Origin: Betaproteobacteria bacterium
Lineage (GTDB): Bacteria; Pseudomonadota; Gammaproteobacteria; Burkholderiales; Rhodocyclaceae
Assembly (NCBI GenBank): GCA_947478755.1
Contig: CANJXH010000004.1
Coordinates: 1 to 46,730, forward strand
DNA: 46,730 nucleotides
Direction of reading: 5' to 3'
Both the position numbers and the translations under genes were made by a program. The notes under the pieces are model-generated. The model had not been told where the DNA came from, did no database searches, and saw only the letters and a program-made list of their open reading frames with translations. Shown in pieces: positions 1-8,448 of this stretch (positions are counted from its first letter, which is position 1; each line of letters begins with the position of its first letter).

Positions 1-20
1 AGCACCACCATGTATTCGAT

Positions 21-56
21 CATGGCTTGTCCCGCCTGATGGCGGGACAAGCCATG
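21..56. repeat. Perfect 16-bp inverted repeat, 4-base loop
   Basis: The arm CATGGCTTGTCCCGCC (21-36) is followed by TGAT and its exact reverse complement (41-56). Either strand could form a very stable hairpin. It lies about 110 bases beyond the stop of the last Tad-cluster gene. No T-tract follows on either strand, so it is not a textbook intrinsic terminator. It could be a REP-like dispersed element or a factor-dependent termination or mRNA-protection hairpin. Confidence 0.6.
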
Positions 57-84
57 CCGACGAAATAATGGGCTCACCCCCCGT

Positions 85-105
85 CCCCCGCCCCACGGGC
101 GGGGG
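85..105. repeat. GC-only 9-bp inverted repeat
   Basis: CCCCCGCCC (85-93), a 3-base loop, then GGGCGGGGG (97-105). With the longer palindrome at 21-56 it makes two strong hairpins in a row downstream of the Tad-cluster stop codon at 167. There is no T-tract. It may contribute to transcript 3-prime-end formation for the minus-strand cluster. Confidence 0.45.
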
Positions 106-166
106 CGACTAATTGGGCCTCCCCTTCGGGCAGGCAACATGTCGGAGGCGCGCCGTTGTGGATTCA

Positions 167-862
167 TCACGGTTGGTTCACGAAGTTGAGCAGCACCTGG
201 CTTTCGTCACCCTGCTTCGTGCTGGTCACGCTGATTTCCCGCAAGCCGTTTTTCAGCACCAGCACGTTGCCGCGAATGCCGGGTTTTTCCATGCGGTAGT
301 TATTGACGACCTGCCAGCCGAGGCCGGTATAGGCATTGCGGTAGAAGGTGGCGTTGGTATCCGGAGAAAAGCCGTTGGAGAGCAGCACGGTGCGGCCGAT
401 CTTGCCACCGTCCCTGTGCGCAATGTCGTTGATGACATTGCTGCCGGTCATCATCGGTACCTCGTCCTTGACCAGGGCCTTGTCAGGCGGCGGTGCGCTG
501 ACGCCGAGGAAGCCGGTTGAACCGCCCCTGCCGTCAGCCATCACCTGCACGGTAAAAAAACACGACTCGCGCAGGGCGGCGATCACTTTCCAGTCGCCGA
601 GCGGATACTCGATCGGCGCATTCATTCTCTCTTTCGATGCCCACTGGCCGCGATAAAAAACGAGGATGGCTTCCGGCAGGTCCTGGCTGTCGAAGCGGCG
701 GATGTTCATCGGCACGTCGTTGAAACTCATCTGCTGCGCTACCGACTGCAGGCGCGCGGTTTTGGGCGCCGGAAAATCCGGGCAGGCGTCGGTGGGATTG
801 CTGTTTTTTGCCTGCGTGGCAAAAGAGCACAACACCAACGTGCAGACGAAGAGATATCTCAT
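167..862 (-). CDS. Secreted protein of unknown function at end of Tad-type cluster
   Basis: A 231-residue protein. It opens with a clear Sec signal peptide (MRYLFVCTLVLCSFATQA, likely cut after ATQA), so it should be periplasmic or extracellular. The mature part has two cysteines (in DACPDF and ESCFFT) and no domain I recognise. The ATG at 862 was chosen because the signal peptide starts there; the reading frame stays open upstream but inside the TadE-like gene. One base separates the TadE-like stop from this start (TGA-C-ATG), so the two are almost certainly co-transcribed and translationally coupled. A role linked to the neighbouring pilin-like proteins is inferred from position only. Confidence 0.75.
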   Translation of the reverse strand: MRYLFVCTLVLCSFATQAKNSNPTDACPDFPAPKTARLQSVAQQMSFNDVPMNIRRFDSQDLPEAILVFYRGQWASKERMNAPIEYPLGDWKVIAALRESCFFTVQVMADGRGGSTGFLGVSAPPPDKALVKDEVPMMTGSNVINDIAHRDGGKIGRTVLLSNGFSPDTNATFYRNAYTGLGWQVVNNYRMEKPGIRGNVLVLKNGLREISVTSTKQGDESQVLLNFVNQP

Positions 863-863
863 G

Positions 864-1790
864 TCACCGCAACCGGTCCGCAGGCACCTTGTCGACTTCG
901 ATCTTGCCGAGGTCAAGCGTGCTGAGTTCGGGGAAAAATACCAGCGCGATGGTTTGCAGAACGTCCAGCGCAGTGCGGAACGCACCGTCGGGCGGATTGA
1001 TCAGGGATGTCGGCGTCAGGCCGCGAACCTGGTTGTAGACGGTCATCTTGTACTTGTCTTTTGCCTTGTCTTTGCCAAAATCCGTGAGCGAGCCCGGGCC
1101 GTTGGCGCTCCAGCCATTGGCGACCAGCACATTCTTTTCGGCAAACGTCTGCTTGGTCCCGGTGGCAAGGAACTCGGTAGTGCAGCCCGGGCAGCCACCC
1201 AGGCCGGTATCGGGATTGAACGCCACCTGCTGCACCGAGACGCCGACATTGGCCGTGTATTGGGCGTGCGTGTCGACGGTGAAGTTCGACACCACCGAGG
1301 CGACGCTCATCACCGGCGTGAAAATGTCGTTGAATATCCCCGGCGCCTTGTCGTTTTCGTAACTGCCGGAAATGTCACCGTAGTCCGAAAGCAGGGTGTT
1401 GCCGCGGCGGTCCTGCCAGAACGGCTTGTTGCCGTTGACATAGCTGCTGCCTGTCTTGTCGTTGTCGGCAAAGCCGGTAGCGGCATCGCTGTTGGACAGA
1501 ATGCGCGCACCTATTTCAGCGCGGATGGAGTTGTCATCCTTCTCGTTGGCATCCCACTTGTTGCCAACCGCACCCAGCCCCATCAGTTCTGCCGAATCGC
1601 CGCCAAACCAGACCGTCCGCTCCCAGGCCGCATAGCGTGCCCCCTGCACGACGTGGCTGCGAATGTCGAGGTACTTGGCGATCACCGGTATGGCAAGGAA
1701 CAGGGGCACCAGCACCAGGGCTGCCGCGATCAGCGTTTCGATCATGGCCTGGCCGCGCTGACGGGATCGTTTGTGTTTGCACATGAACAT
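864..1790 (-). CDS. TadE-like pseudopilin protein
   Basis: About 308 residues. The N-terminus carries the prepilin-type signature RQRG|QAMIET followed by a hydrophobic helix (TLIAAALVLVPLFLAIPVIA). Cleavage after RG would put Glu at +5, as in Flp/TadE prepilins cut by a TadV/CpaA-type peptidase. The rest is predicted extracytoplasmic and includes a Cys pair (GGCPGC). It is longer than a typical TadE. The start at 1790 overlaps the stop of the upstream TadG-like gene by one base (TGATG); an internal ATG at 1784 is also possible. Role by family: minor pilin or assembly component of a Tad/Flp pilus. No Tad ATPase, secretin or prepilin peptidase is seen in the window. Confidence 0.75.
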   Translation of the reverse strand: MFMCKHKRSRQRGQAMIETLIAAALVLVPLFLAIPVIAKYLDIRSHVVQGARYAAWERTVWFGGDSAELMGLGAVGNKWDANEKDDNSIRAEIGARILSNSDAATGFADNDKTGSSYVNGNKPFWQDRRGNTLLSDYGDISGSYENDKAPGIFNDIFTPVMSVASVVSNFTVDTHAQYTANVGVSVQQVAFNPDTGLGGCPGCTTEFLATGTKQTFAEKNVLVANGWSANGPGSLTDFGKDKAKDKYKMTVYNQVRGLTPTSLINPPDGAFRTALDVLQTIALVFFPELSTLDLGKIEVDKVPADRLR

Positions 1791-3865
1791 CACAGCCCCG
1801 CCCGATGGGACTCCATCGAAATGTACTGCTCGATGAAATTGTTGGGCGCCAGTCGCGGCTGCCAATAGGGGTTGTAGAGACTGCCGACCTCGGTCTGAGC
1901 CGGGTCGGTACTGACGCGTTTGAACCAGGCCAGGCCGGTGTCATCGGTTGGTCGTGCGAAATACACTTCCGATTTCGACAGCGCACGCATCTTTCCCTGC
2001 GGCGCGCCATTGACCATGGCGAACTGGCCGTTGCCGGGACTCTTGGCCATATCGTCAATCGATTTTTCGATTTCCACTACCAGCGGCGGGCCGACCAGAT
2101 TGTCTTCGGTCGCATCGACATTCTTCACGTCGCGGTAGGTGGTGAGGCCGCCCAGGCTGCTGACTTTTTCCAGCGTCTTGCCCGCACCTTTGTTCTGGCG
2201 CATTTCGGCAGAGATCTTGGTGGTCCAGCTGTCCAGCACTTCGCCATAAGCCTGCGGCGCATCTGTCCCGAAATTGTTGTCGGAAGAAAGCACCGTCGGC
2301 GCCGATAGCTCCTTACCCGACTGCGCAGCGCCATGCGAGAGCGGAATCCACGGCGGGGCAAACGGAATCGGCAGTGGAATCGGCACGAAGATGACCGGGA
2401 TCACAAACCAGAAAATGTGCAGGCCCGCCCAACTCGAGGCATCCATCGCTGTCCATGTTTTCTTGCTCTTGGAACCGGCAGCGCCGCGCCCGGCCGTCGA
2501 CGAAGTGCTGGTCGTTGTCGTGCCGGGCGTCCCCTGCGGGTTTTGCGGGTTTGACGGCGGGTTGGTGGAGCCGGGGAAGGGAGAGACCCTGTTCCATGCG
2601 GTGCCATTGAAAGCATAAACGCCGGCATTGGGGCCGGGCGGATCGGTCTGGCTGTTGTTGTCGGTCACCGAGGCCGAGTCGCCGGGGCAGGCGGCGGCAG
2701 TGTAGGCCGCCAGATCGCTTTCATGGGAAACGGAAATGCCGCCGGAACCGGACGTCTGCCCCTGCACGGGATTTCCGTGGCAGTCCACACCGGTATCGCC
2801 GTTGCCGGGCGTCGGGCTGGTGGCGCCTGCCGAGTTGCCCGATGCATCGGTGAGCTTGAGTTCGGTACCACCACGATGGATGACCGGCAGAAACAGCGGG
2901 CCGAAGGTCCACGGTTGTGGAATGAAACGGGTCGGATCGATATAGGTCAGCGGCGGGGCGTAGAAAAAATAGAAGCCCCAGGCCGGCTTGGTGGAGCGGT
3001 CACGCGAAAAATCGTCGAGCGAGTCCATGGTGACCTGCGCGAAACGATCCGCCTCGGGACCATCCCCACCATCGGTATTGGGATCCTTTGACTCGGTGAA
3101 GTTGTACCACTTGTACATGTGCCAGATCAGGTAGGGGAAGCCGCCGAAGGTGGTGAGCTCGGCTTTCGGATCATTGAGATGCACGACATCGTCACCGCCA
3201 TCCAGTGACTCGAAACTGGTGAACCAGTCGACGCCGGTCAGGCTCGCCATGGCGGCACCCAGTTTGGCAAACCCTGCGCCCAGCGTTTCCGCGACTGTCA
3301 AAGCGGTGCCATAGTGATAGAAGGTCTGCATCGTTCCATAGACCTTGATCAGCCCGTCAAGCACCGTGATGGCATAACCCATGAATGTGCTGCCGGCCTT
3401 GCCCTCGTCAAAAATGCCGGTGACCTTGCCGAATGCCTTGAGAAACTTCTTGTAGATGTTCGCGATCGGCGTGCTGCCGAGTTCAAGGAAAATCTGATAC
3501 ACGTCGCGACCGGCATTGGTTGGATCGCCGTTGGCGAATGCCGACATGTTGCGGAACCACGAGGTCATGCCGACGAATTGGGCCACTGCCACCTGGTTGG
3601 CAACCATGGCGCGATTGGTATACGCGGAGAAATTGTAGTCACGCGCTTCGGCGACAGCAGCGCTGTACGCCGCAGCATCAGCCGTGTTTTGCAGCTTGAT
3701 TTTTTCGATGCTCTGCTCGCCCATGCTGAACATCGCAAACAAACCCACGATGACCAGGATGGAAGCGAACAATGCCAGCACCAAAGCCTGCCCCCGCTGA
3801 CGCCGAGGCGCAGCGGGCAGCGAGGCAATGGCGTAATCAGAACAACAGGTGCGTGGTGACTTCAC
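1790..3865 (-). CDS. TadG-like Flp pilus-assembly protein
   Basis: 691 residues. A short basic N-terminus with RQRGQALVLALFASILVI is followed by the A-D-A-A-A-Y-S pattern typical of TadG-like N-terminal domains (KLQNTADAAAYSAAVAEARD). Unlike the TadE-like and pilin neighbours it lacks Glu at +5 after RG, as TadG-type proteins commonly do. The large C-terminal part is probably extracytoplasmic. It contains a Gly/Ser/Thr/Pro-rich linker (about 340-470) and a proline-rich hydrophobic stretch near 490-520. The start is GTG at 3865, 16 bases after the pilin stop; no strong Shine-Dalgarno is visible. By family it anchors or assembles a Flp-type pilus at the envelope. The function of the long C-terminal region is unknown. 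Confidence 0.75.
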   Translation of the reverse strand: MKSPRTCCSDYAIASLPAAPRRQRGQALVLALFASILVIVGLFAMFSMGEQSIEKIKLQNTADAAAYSAAVAEARDYNFSAYTNRAMVANQVAVAQFVGMTSWFRNMSAFANGDPTNAGRDVYQIFLELGSTPIANIYKKFLKAFGKVTGIFDEGKAGSTFMGYAITVLDGLIKVYGTMQTFYHYGTALTVAETLGAGFAKLGAAMASLTGVDWFTSFESLDGGDDVVHLNDPKAELTTFGGFPYLIWHMYKWYNFTESKDPNTDGGDGPEADRFAQVTMDSLDDFSRDRSTKPAWGFYFFYAPPLTYIDPTRFIPQPWTFGPLFLPVIHRGGTELKLTDASGNSAGATSPTPGNGDTGVDCHGNPVQGQTSGSGGISVSHESDLAAYTAAACPGDSASVTDNNSQTDPPGPNAGVYAFNGTAWNRVSPFPGSTNPPSNPQNPQGTPGTTTTSTSSTAGRGAAGSKSKKTWTAMDASSWAGLHIFWFVIPVIFVPIPLPIPFAPPWIPLSHGAAQSGKELSAPTVLSSDNNFGTDAPQAYGEVLDSWTTKISAEMRQNKGAGKTLEKVSSLGGLTTYRDVKNVDATEDNLVGPPLVVEIEKSIDDMAKSPGNGQFAMVNGAPQGKMRALSKSEVYFARPTDDTGLAWFKRVSTDPAQTEVGSLYNPYWQPRLAPNNFIEQYISMESHRAGL

Positions 3866-3881
3866 ACCGACGCCAGCAACA

Positions 3882-4148
3882 TCAGTTGCCGTAGCTGTTC
3901 ATTTTCTTGTCCTGCGTTGCCGAGGTAAACGCGTCACCTGCGGCAGTGCTGGCAGCACTGATCGCGCTGGCCGAGCCGGTACCGGCAACTTCACCGGCAA
4001 GACCGGCAACCTGCGAGCGAATGGTTTTGCCGAACAAGGAGTAGACACCGATGGCAGCGACTGCAATCAGGGCAACGATGATGATGTATTCCGTCATGCC
4101 TTGACCGCGTTGACGCAAATTGCCACGATGAACGAATGTGTTTTTCAT
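3882..4148 (-). CDS. Flp/Fap-type pilin-like protein
   Basis: An 88-residue small prepilin-like protein, first gene of the cluster. It has the signature RQRG|QGMTEY followed by a hydrophobic helix (IIIVALIAVAAIGVYSLFG). Cutting after RG puts Glu-Tyr at +5/+6, the hallmark of Flp prepilins. The tail is rich in Ala, Ser, Thr and Gly. The ATG at 4148 is preceded by a purine-rich GGGGGG element, so I prefer it over the start nine codons upstream. It is somewhat longer than the classic Flp1 major pilin. Predicted to be the major subunit or a pseudopilin of a Tad-type fibre together with the TadG- and TadE-like proteins downstream. Confidence 0.8.
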   Translation of the reverse strand: MKNTFVHRGNLRQRGQGMTEYIIIVALIAVAAIGVYSLFGKTIRSQVAGLAGEVAGTGSASAISAASTAAGDAFTSATQDKKMNSYGN

Positions 4149-4264
4149 TTGAAACCCCCCGGGGTAATAGAACATACATTATTGAAATACGCCTCGTGAT
4201 TATGCGTCAACTTGCGTGGCTTCGGGCAGAATGCAGATTCATCTTTTGCTCTCCGGAGTTGGTC

Positions 4265-5386
4265 ATGATCGGATATCTGCGTCCCACTGCAATCGTGCTC
4301 GCGATGCTCACGGCGAGCGGCCCAGTCTGGGCGGATTTTGCTGGCGGCCGCGCCGCGCTGAAGCGCGGCGACTACGCGACTGCTCTGCGGGAATATACCA
4401 ACGCTGCACAAGCCGGCGAGGCGCGCGCCCAAAATGACCTCGGTGTACTCTACGAGCGCGGACAAGGCGTAAAGCAGGACTATGCCGAAGCCGCCAGGTG
4501 GTACCGCAAAGCTGCCGAGCAGGGCTATGCCCAGGGCGCAACCAATCTGGGTTACCTCCACGAAAGCGGCAATGGCGTCCAGCGCGACTATTCACAGGCA
4601 TTGGCGTGGTATCAAAAGGCTGCAGACAGCAACTGGGCACAGGCCCAGAACAATCTTGGCGGGCTCTACGAACGCGGTCGTGGCGTCACCCGCGACTACC
4701 AACGTGCACTGATGTGGTACCGCAAGGCGGCTGATCAGGGCCTGGCGCAGGGGCAGACCAATGTCGGTTACATGCTTGAAACCGGCCGCGGCACCGCCCG
4801 CGACGATGGGCAGGCCATGGCCTGGTACCTGAAGGCAGCGGCACAGGGCTTTGCCCAGGCCGAAAACAATATCGGCGCACTTTACGAGCGCGGGCGTGGC
4901 GTTGCGCAGAGCTCCACCACGGCCGTCACCTGGTATCGCAAGGCGGTAGCAAAAGGTCTGGCACAGGCACAGACCAACCTGGGTTTCATGCTGGCCACCG
5001 GCAAGGGTGTCGAACGCAATGATGTCGAAGCCGTGAAGCTTTATCGTGCCGCTGCAGAACAGGGATTTGCCCAAGGCCAAAACAATCTGGGATTCATGCT
5101 TGCCTATGGACGCGGTACCAAACGCGATTACCTGCAAGCGAAGTCCTGGTATGAAAAGGCCGTCGATCAGGGGCTGGCCCAGGCCATGATGAATCTGGCC
5201 GGACTGTACGAATTTGGCCGCGGTGTTGCCAAGGATCAGGCACAGGCGCTGGCGCTGTATCAGAAATCCGCCGAAGCGGGCCATCGCCCTGCTGCCTTGC
5301 GTCTGGTCGACGTATATACCAAGGGACAACTGGGCGAATCGATTGATCCCGCACGTGCCAAGTTGTGGGCTGATCGCGCCATCTGA
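4265..5386 (+). CDS. Exported Sel1-like repeat protein
   Basis: 373 residues. A signal peptide (MIGYLRPTAIVLAMLTASGPVWA) is followed by eight good Sel1-like repeats of 36 residues and a degenerate ninth. Each has the form AQxQxNLGxxYExGRGVxxDYxxAxxWYxKAADQG. Sel1 repeats build an alpha-helical solenoid for protein-protein contacts, often in envelope or signalling complexes. The start is ATG at 4265, with a GGAG element about seven bases upstream; the open frame further upstream lacks a signal peptide. It is divergent from the pilin cluster and 26 bases before the TMTC-like gene on the same strand, so those two may be co-transcribed. The binding partner cannot be told from sequence. Confidence 0.9.
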   Translation: MIGYLRPTAIVLAMLTASGPVWADFAGGRAALKRGDYATALREYTNAAQAGEARAQNDLGVLYERGQGVKQDYAEAARWYRKAAEQGYAQGATNLGYLHESGNGVQRDYSQALAWYQKAADSNWAQAQNNLGGLYERGRGVTRDYQRALMWYRKAADQGLAQGQTNVGYMLETGRGTARDDGQAMAWYLKAAAQGFAQAENNIGALYERGRGVAQSSTTAVTWYRKAVAKGLAQAQTNLGFMLATGKGVERNDVEAVKLYRAAAEQGFAQGQNNLGFMLAYGRGTKRDYLQAKSWYEKAVDQGLAQAMMNLAGLYEFGRGVAKDQAQALALYQKSAEAGHRPAALRLVDVYTKGQLGESIDPARAKLWADRAI

Positions 5387-5412
5387 GTCGATATTCCGAA
5401 AACAATCCTGTC

Positions 5413-7275
5413 TTGGCAAGTCCCCTGCGCTATCGTCGCCTGCTCCTGCTGTTGCCGGGGTGGATCGTTTTCATGGCCTATCTGCCGGCGCTGAAAAACG
5501 GATTTGTCTGGGACGACAACTACTTCATCACCGAATTGCCTTTTTTGCGCGATCCGGCGTTGTGGTGGCGGCACATCCAAGAGCCCTTGTTTGTCTCCCA
5601 GAACTATTTTCGGCCGCTGCCACTGCTCACCTTTGTGCTTGAAGCGCAGGTGGAGCCGCTCAATGCCTTTGTCTTCCACCTCAGCAACCTGCTGCTGCAC
5701 GCTCTCAACACGACACTGGTTGTTTTGCTGGCGCGAACGCTGACTGCAAAGGGCGACGCAAGTTCTCTGTTGCGACCTCTGGTTGCCGGCTTGTTGTTTG
5801 GCCTGCACCCGGTATTGATCGAAAGCGTCAGCTGGATATCGGATCGGTTCGACCTGATGATGGCAAGCTTTCTGTTGCTGGGCTTGCTCTGTGATTCGGG
5901 CCTGAAACATCGCAAATCCAGAACCATGCTGGTCGGTTTGTCCTTTTTTCTGGCGCTGCTCTGCAAGGAAACCGCCATCGTGTTCATTGCCCTCTTGCCG
6001 CTCTGGCAGTTGATGCGCAATGCCGACGAGGGCACCTCATGGCTTGGTCGCATCCGCAAGACAGCCAGCGATGCGTGGCCAATCTGGGGCAGTTTGCTGG
6101 TTGCCATCGCCATCTACCTGTACCTGCGTCACCAGGCGATTGGCGGTTTTTATCGCAGCGACACCCCGCTCGTTCCGGGTACCACGTTGCAACACCTGTT
6201 GTTGACGACCAAAACCATCGGCTGGTACCTGTTGCTGCTGTGCTGGCCTTTCGGCCAGATTGGTCCGGTACATCCCGGTACGACGCCGGTGTCGCTGAGC
6301 GATCCGCTGGCCTGGTCTGGTCTGGTGGCCACACTGGCAATGGCTGGCGCAACACTGGCAGCGCTGCGTCGCGCACCGCGTGCCGGCTTGATGATCTGTG
6401 CCGCACTGGTAGCGCTGACGCCGGTAGCCCATCTGGTACCGCTGACCATCGGCGACAATATCGTGCACGATCGCTACCTGCTGTTGCCCTTGGTATTTGC
6501 ATCATTGCTGCTGGCGACCGCTCCGGTTGGGCGTTTCCGCCGCGCAGCCATCGTCGGCACCGGATTATGGACAGCGATGTCGCTCGCCACCATCACCGCC
6601 GTCGTACCGTTCTGGGAAAGCAATCTCTCGCTCTGGGGTTGGGCCTCGGCACAGGAACCGAAATCCAATATTGCGCGCGGCAACTACGTCTCGGCGCTGG
6701 TCGACAACGGCCACCCACAGGCAGCACTGGACCTTTCGAAGGAAATCCTTACTGCCTCACCCGACAATCCCATTGCCATTTACGACATGGCACTCGCACT
6801 GATGCGGCTCGGCCGCAACGACGAGGCAAGGGAATATTGCGAACTGGCACTGAAGCACTTCGGCAACGGTGACAAAAAGGGGCGCATGGATGTTGCCGAA
6901 GTGTGGAACCTGCTCGGTTATCTCAGCCTGCATTCCGGCGATTGGGGCGGCGCGGAAAAAGCCCTGCTCGAATCTGCTCGCCTGATGCCGTACCTCACCC
7001 GTCCCCACTTCAATCTGGCGATGCTCTACTACCAAACCAATCGTATCGATGACGGAGACCGCGAGCTCGCATTTGCACTGCGCTACGATTCGCCGACGGC
7101 AGCCTTTTCGCATCGCCTGCTTGCCTGCAAAAAACGGGCAGAAGCCCTGGCCAAACGTTCGTCATTGCCGGGTGACGCTCAAGCGCCTGGCGAGAACAGC
7201 CACCCAACCAATGGTGGCAGCCATCAGGATCAGGTGAATTCTTCCAGCGTCTGCGAAGAACGCAGCGCCGGTTGA
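5413..7275 (+). CDS. TMTC-like multi-pass membrane glycosyltransferase with C-terminal TPRs
   Basis: 620 residues. The N-terminal 400 residues are strongly hydrophobic with about ten membrane segments. They begin with the LPALKNGFVWDDNYFI motif typical of GT-C-fold O-mannosyltransferase/TMTC-like proteins, where the acidic WDD lies in the first loop. A TPR region follows at about 430-560. By family it would transfer a sugar from a polyprenyl-phosphate donor to an extracytoplasmic acceptor; the substrate is unknown. The start is probably TTG at 5413, because the next ATG (5473) would remove part of the first membrane helix. The last 38 codons encode a low-complexity tail that overlaps the 3-prime end of the convergent PAP2 gene by 114 bases. 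Confidence 0.75.
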   Translation: MASPLRYRRLLLLLPGWIVFMAYLPALKNGFVWDDNYFITELPFLRDPALWWRHIQEPLFVSQNYFRPLPLLTFVLEAQVEPLNAFVFHLSNLLLHALNTTLVVLLARTLTAKGDASSLLRPLVAGLLFGLHPVLIESVSWISDRFDLMMASFLLLGLLCDSGLKHRKSRTMLVGLSFFLALLCKETAIVFIALLPLWQLMRNADEGTSWLGRIRKTASDAWPIWGSLLVAIAIYLYLRHQAIGGFYRSDTPLVPGTTLQHLLLTTKTIGWYLLLLCWPFGQIGPVHPGTTPVSLSDPLAWSGLVATLAMAGATLAALRRAPRAGLMICAALVALTPVAHLVPLTIGDNIVHDRYLLLPLVFASLLLATAPVGRFRRAAIVGTGLWTAMSLATITAVVPFWESNLSLWGWASAQEPKSNIARGNYVSALVDNGHPQAALDLSKEILTASPDNPIAIYDMALALMRLGRNDEAREYCELALKHFGNGDKKGRMDVAEVWNLLGYLSLHSGDWGGAEKALLESARLMPYLTRPHFNLAMLYYQTNRIDDGDRELAFALRYDSPTAAFSHRLLACKKRAEALAKRSSLPGDAQAPGENSHPTNGGSHQDQVNSSSVCEERSAG

Positions 7276-8424
7276 CAGATAGGCGAGCCACGCCACGACG
7301 AGCGCGATTCCGATGGCCGCTGCACGGCGCGTTTCGTGCGATGCCTGCGCAACGCACAAGGCCCAAGCCGTCAGCGCAAACGGAAAAGCGACGACGAGAT
7401 CAATCAGGTAGTGCTCCCCCAACCCCAATGTGGCGAGAGCTGTGACACCGGCCACCAGCGCGAAGGCGATGCGTACAGACAGCGACAATTGACGGGCACC
7501 AAGGCAAAGTGCCAGTGCCCAGGCCATGTGCAGCGAAGGCATCGCGTTGCGATAGGCTGGCCCCAGTGGTGCAAGATCAAGGGGCATGCCTTCCACGCCG
7601 GGCATGTGCTGGGGGAACAGATCACCCACCAGATACCGTGGCCCGGCAGCGGGAAACAGAAAATAGACGGCAAAGCCGGCCAATGCAATCACCAGGAACA
7701 CTTTCAGGATATTCGCCGGTGACTCCTTGCATCTGCATTGCAGGCCGTACTGTATCGCCGCGAACAAAGGCAGGCCGGCGTAGACCACACCCGACACATT
7801 TCCAAGGAGTGGCGTTTGCGCAAACAGGCGGCCTGCGATCGCGCTGGCGTGAAAACCGAGAGAATCGTCGAAGCGATACAGGACAGCGTCGAAAGTATTT
7901 GTTCTCAACCTGTAGCTGGCCTCCAGCCATGACCAGGATGTCACGACAAAAAGCGGCAGCAGCATGCCGGCTTTGAGCGTCTCGACAAACGACGCTCCCT
8001 GCGCCGAGTGGCGGCAACGCCAGGCAAGCCAGCTCAGGATCAGGAAACTGCCTGCACCCAGATAGTAAAGACCGGTGCTGACCACCGACAGCCAGCCCTG
8101 TCTGGTCGTGAAAAACACCATCGCATGCAGGGTGGCGAGTATCAAACCGATTACAAAGGCAGCGGCAAGATGCAGCTGCCTGCCATGGAACAACGCATGC
8201 AAGGCAAACATCGCCGCCACCGCAAATGCAAAGAAAGGACTGTGGCGATTGGGGTCGAACGAGAGAAAGGAATGCGGTGAATGTACGACTTGCGTCAGCC
8301 CCAGAAGCTCGGTGAGCAAAAGCATGACCATGGCGGAGCGAAACAGCAGGCGCAGGTCCGCCCGTCTTCGATGTCGCGCTCGTTCCATCGCTAAGTCAGT
8401 GCCGAGAGTTTCAATGGCGTACAT
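7162..8424 (-). CDS. PAP2-superfamily phosphatase/transferase, Aur1/Ipt1-like
   Basis: 420 residues with many membrane helices. The C-terminal half shows PAP2 phosphatase motifs: AGPRYLVGD, PSLHMAW (in place of PSGH) and GLGEHYLIDLVV, supplying the paired catalytic histidines and Asp. The spacing resembles the inositolphosphotransferase (AUR1/IPT1) branch. Likely action: phosphoryl transfer or dephosphorylation on a lipid or polyprenyl phosphate at the periplasmic face. The start at 8424 is uncertain; ATG at 8388 (MERARHRRRAD) is an alternative just ahead of the first helix. It lies 24 bases after the binding-protein gene on the same strand. The convergent overlap with the TMTC-like gene may couple their expression by antisense transcription. 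Confidence 0.75.
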   Translation of the reverse strand: MYAIETLGTDLAMERARHRRRADLRLLFRSAMVMLLLTELLGLTQVVHSPHSFLSFDPNRHSPFFAFAVAAMFALHALFHGRQLHLAAAFVIGLILATLHAMVFFTTRQGWLSVVSTGLYYLGAGSFLILSWLAWRCRHSAQGASFVETLKAGMLLPLFVVTSWSWLEASYRLRTNTFDAVLYRFDDSLGFHASAIAGRLFAQTPLLGNVSGVVYAGLPLFAAIQYGLQCRCKESPANILKVFLVIALAGFAVYFLFPAAGPRYLVGDLFPQHMPGVEGMPLDLAPLGPAYRNAMPSLHMAWALALCLGARQLSLSVRIAFALVAGVTALATLGLGEHYLIDLVVAFPFALTAWALCVAQASHETRRAAAIGIALVVAWLAYLSTGAAFFADAGRIHLILMAATIGWVAVLARRLSVTRQ

Positions 8425-8448
8425 ACCCTTGCCGCTTGCAGGCCGTGC

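Noticed and set aside
864-1868. Long plus-strand open frames opposite the TadE-like, FAD oxidoreductase and other minus genes
   Set aside because: They are antisense shadows of GC-rich genes: no homology, Arg/His/Gln-rich composition and no ribosome-binding sites.
4182-4210. TTGACG with a TTTCAA-like -10 upstream of the pilin
   Set aside because: The -35 is good but the -10 is poor at every allowed spacing, so no promoter was listed.
4370-5350. DNA-level tandem repetition of about 108 bases
   Set aside because: It is explained by the Sel1-like protein repeats; the DNA copies have diverged and do not form a satellite or CRISPR.
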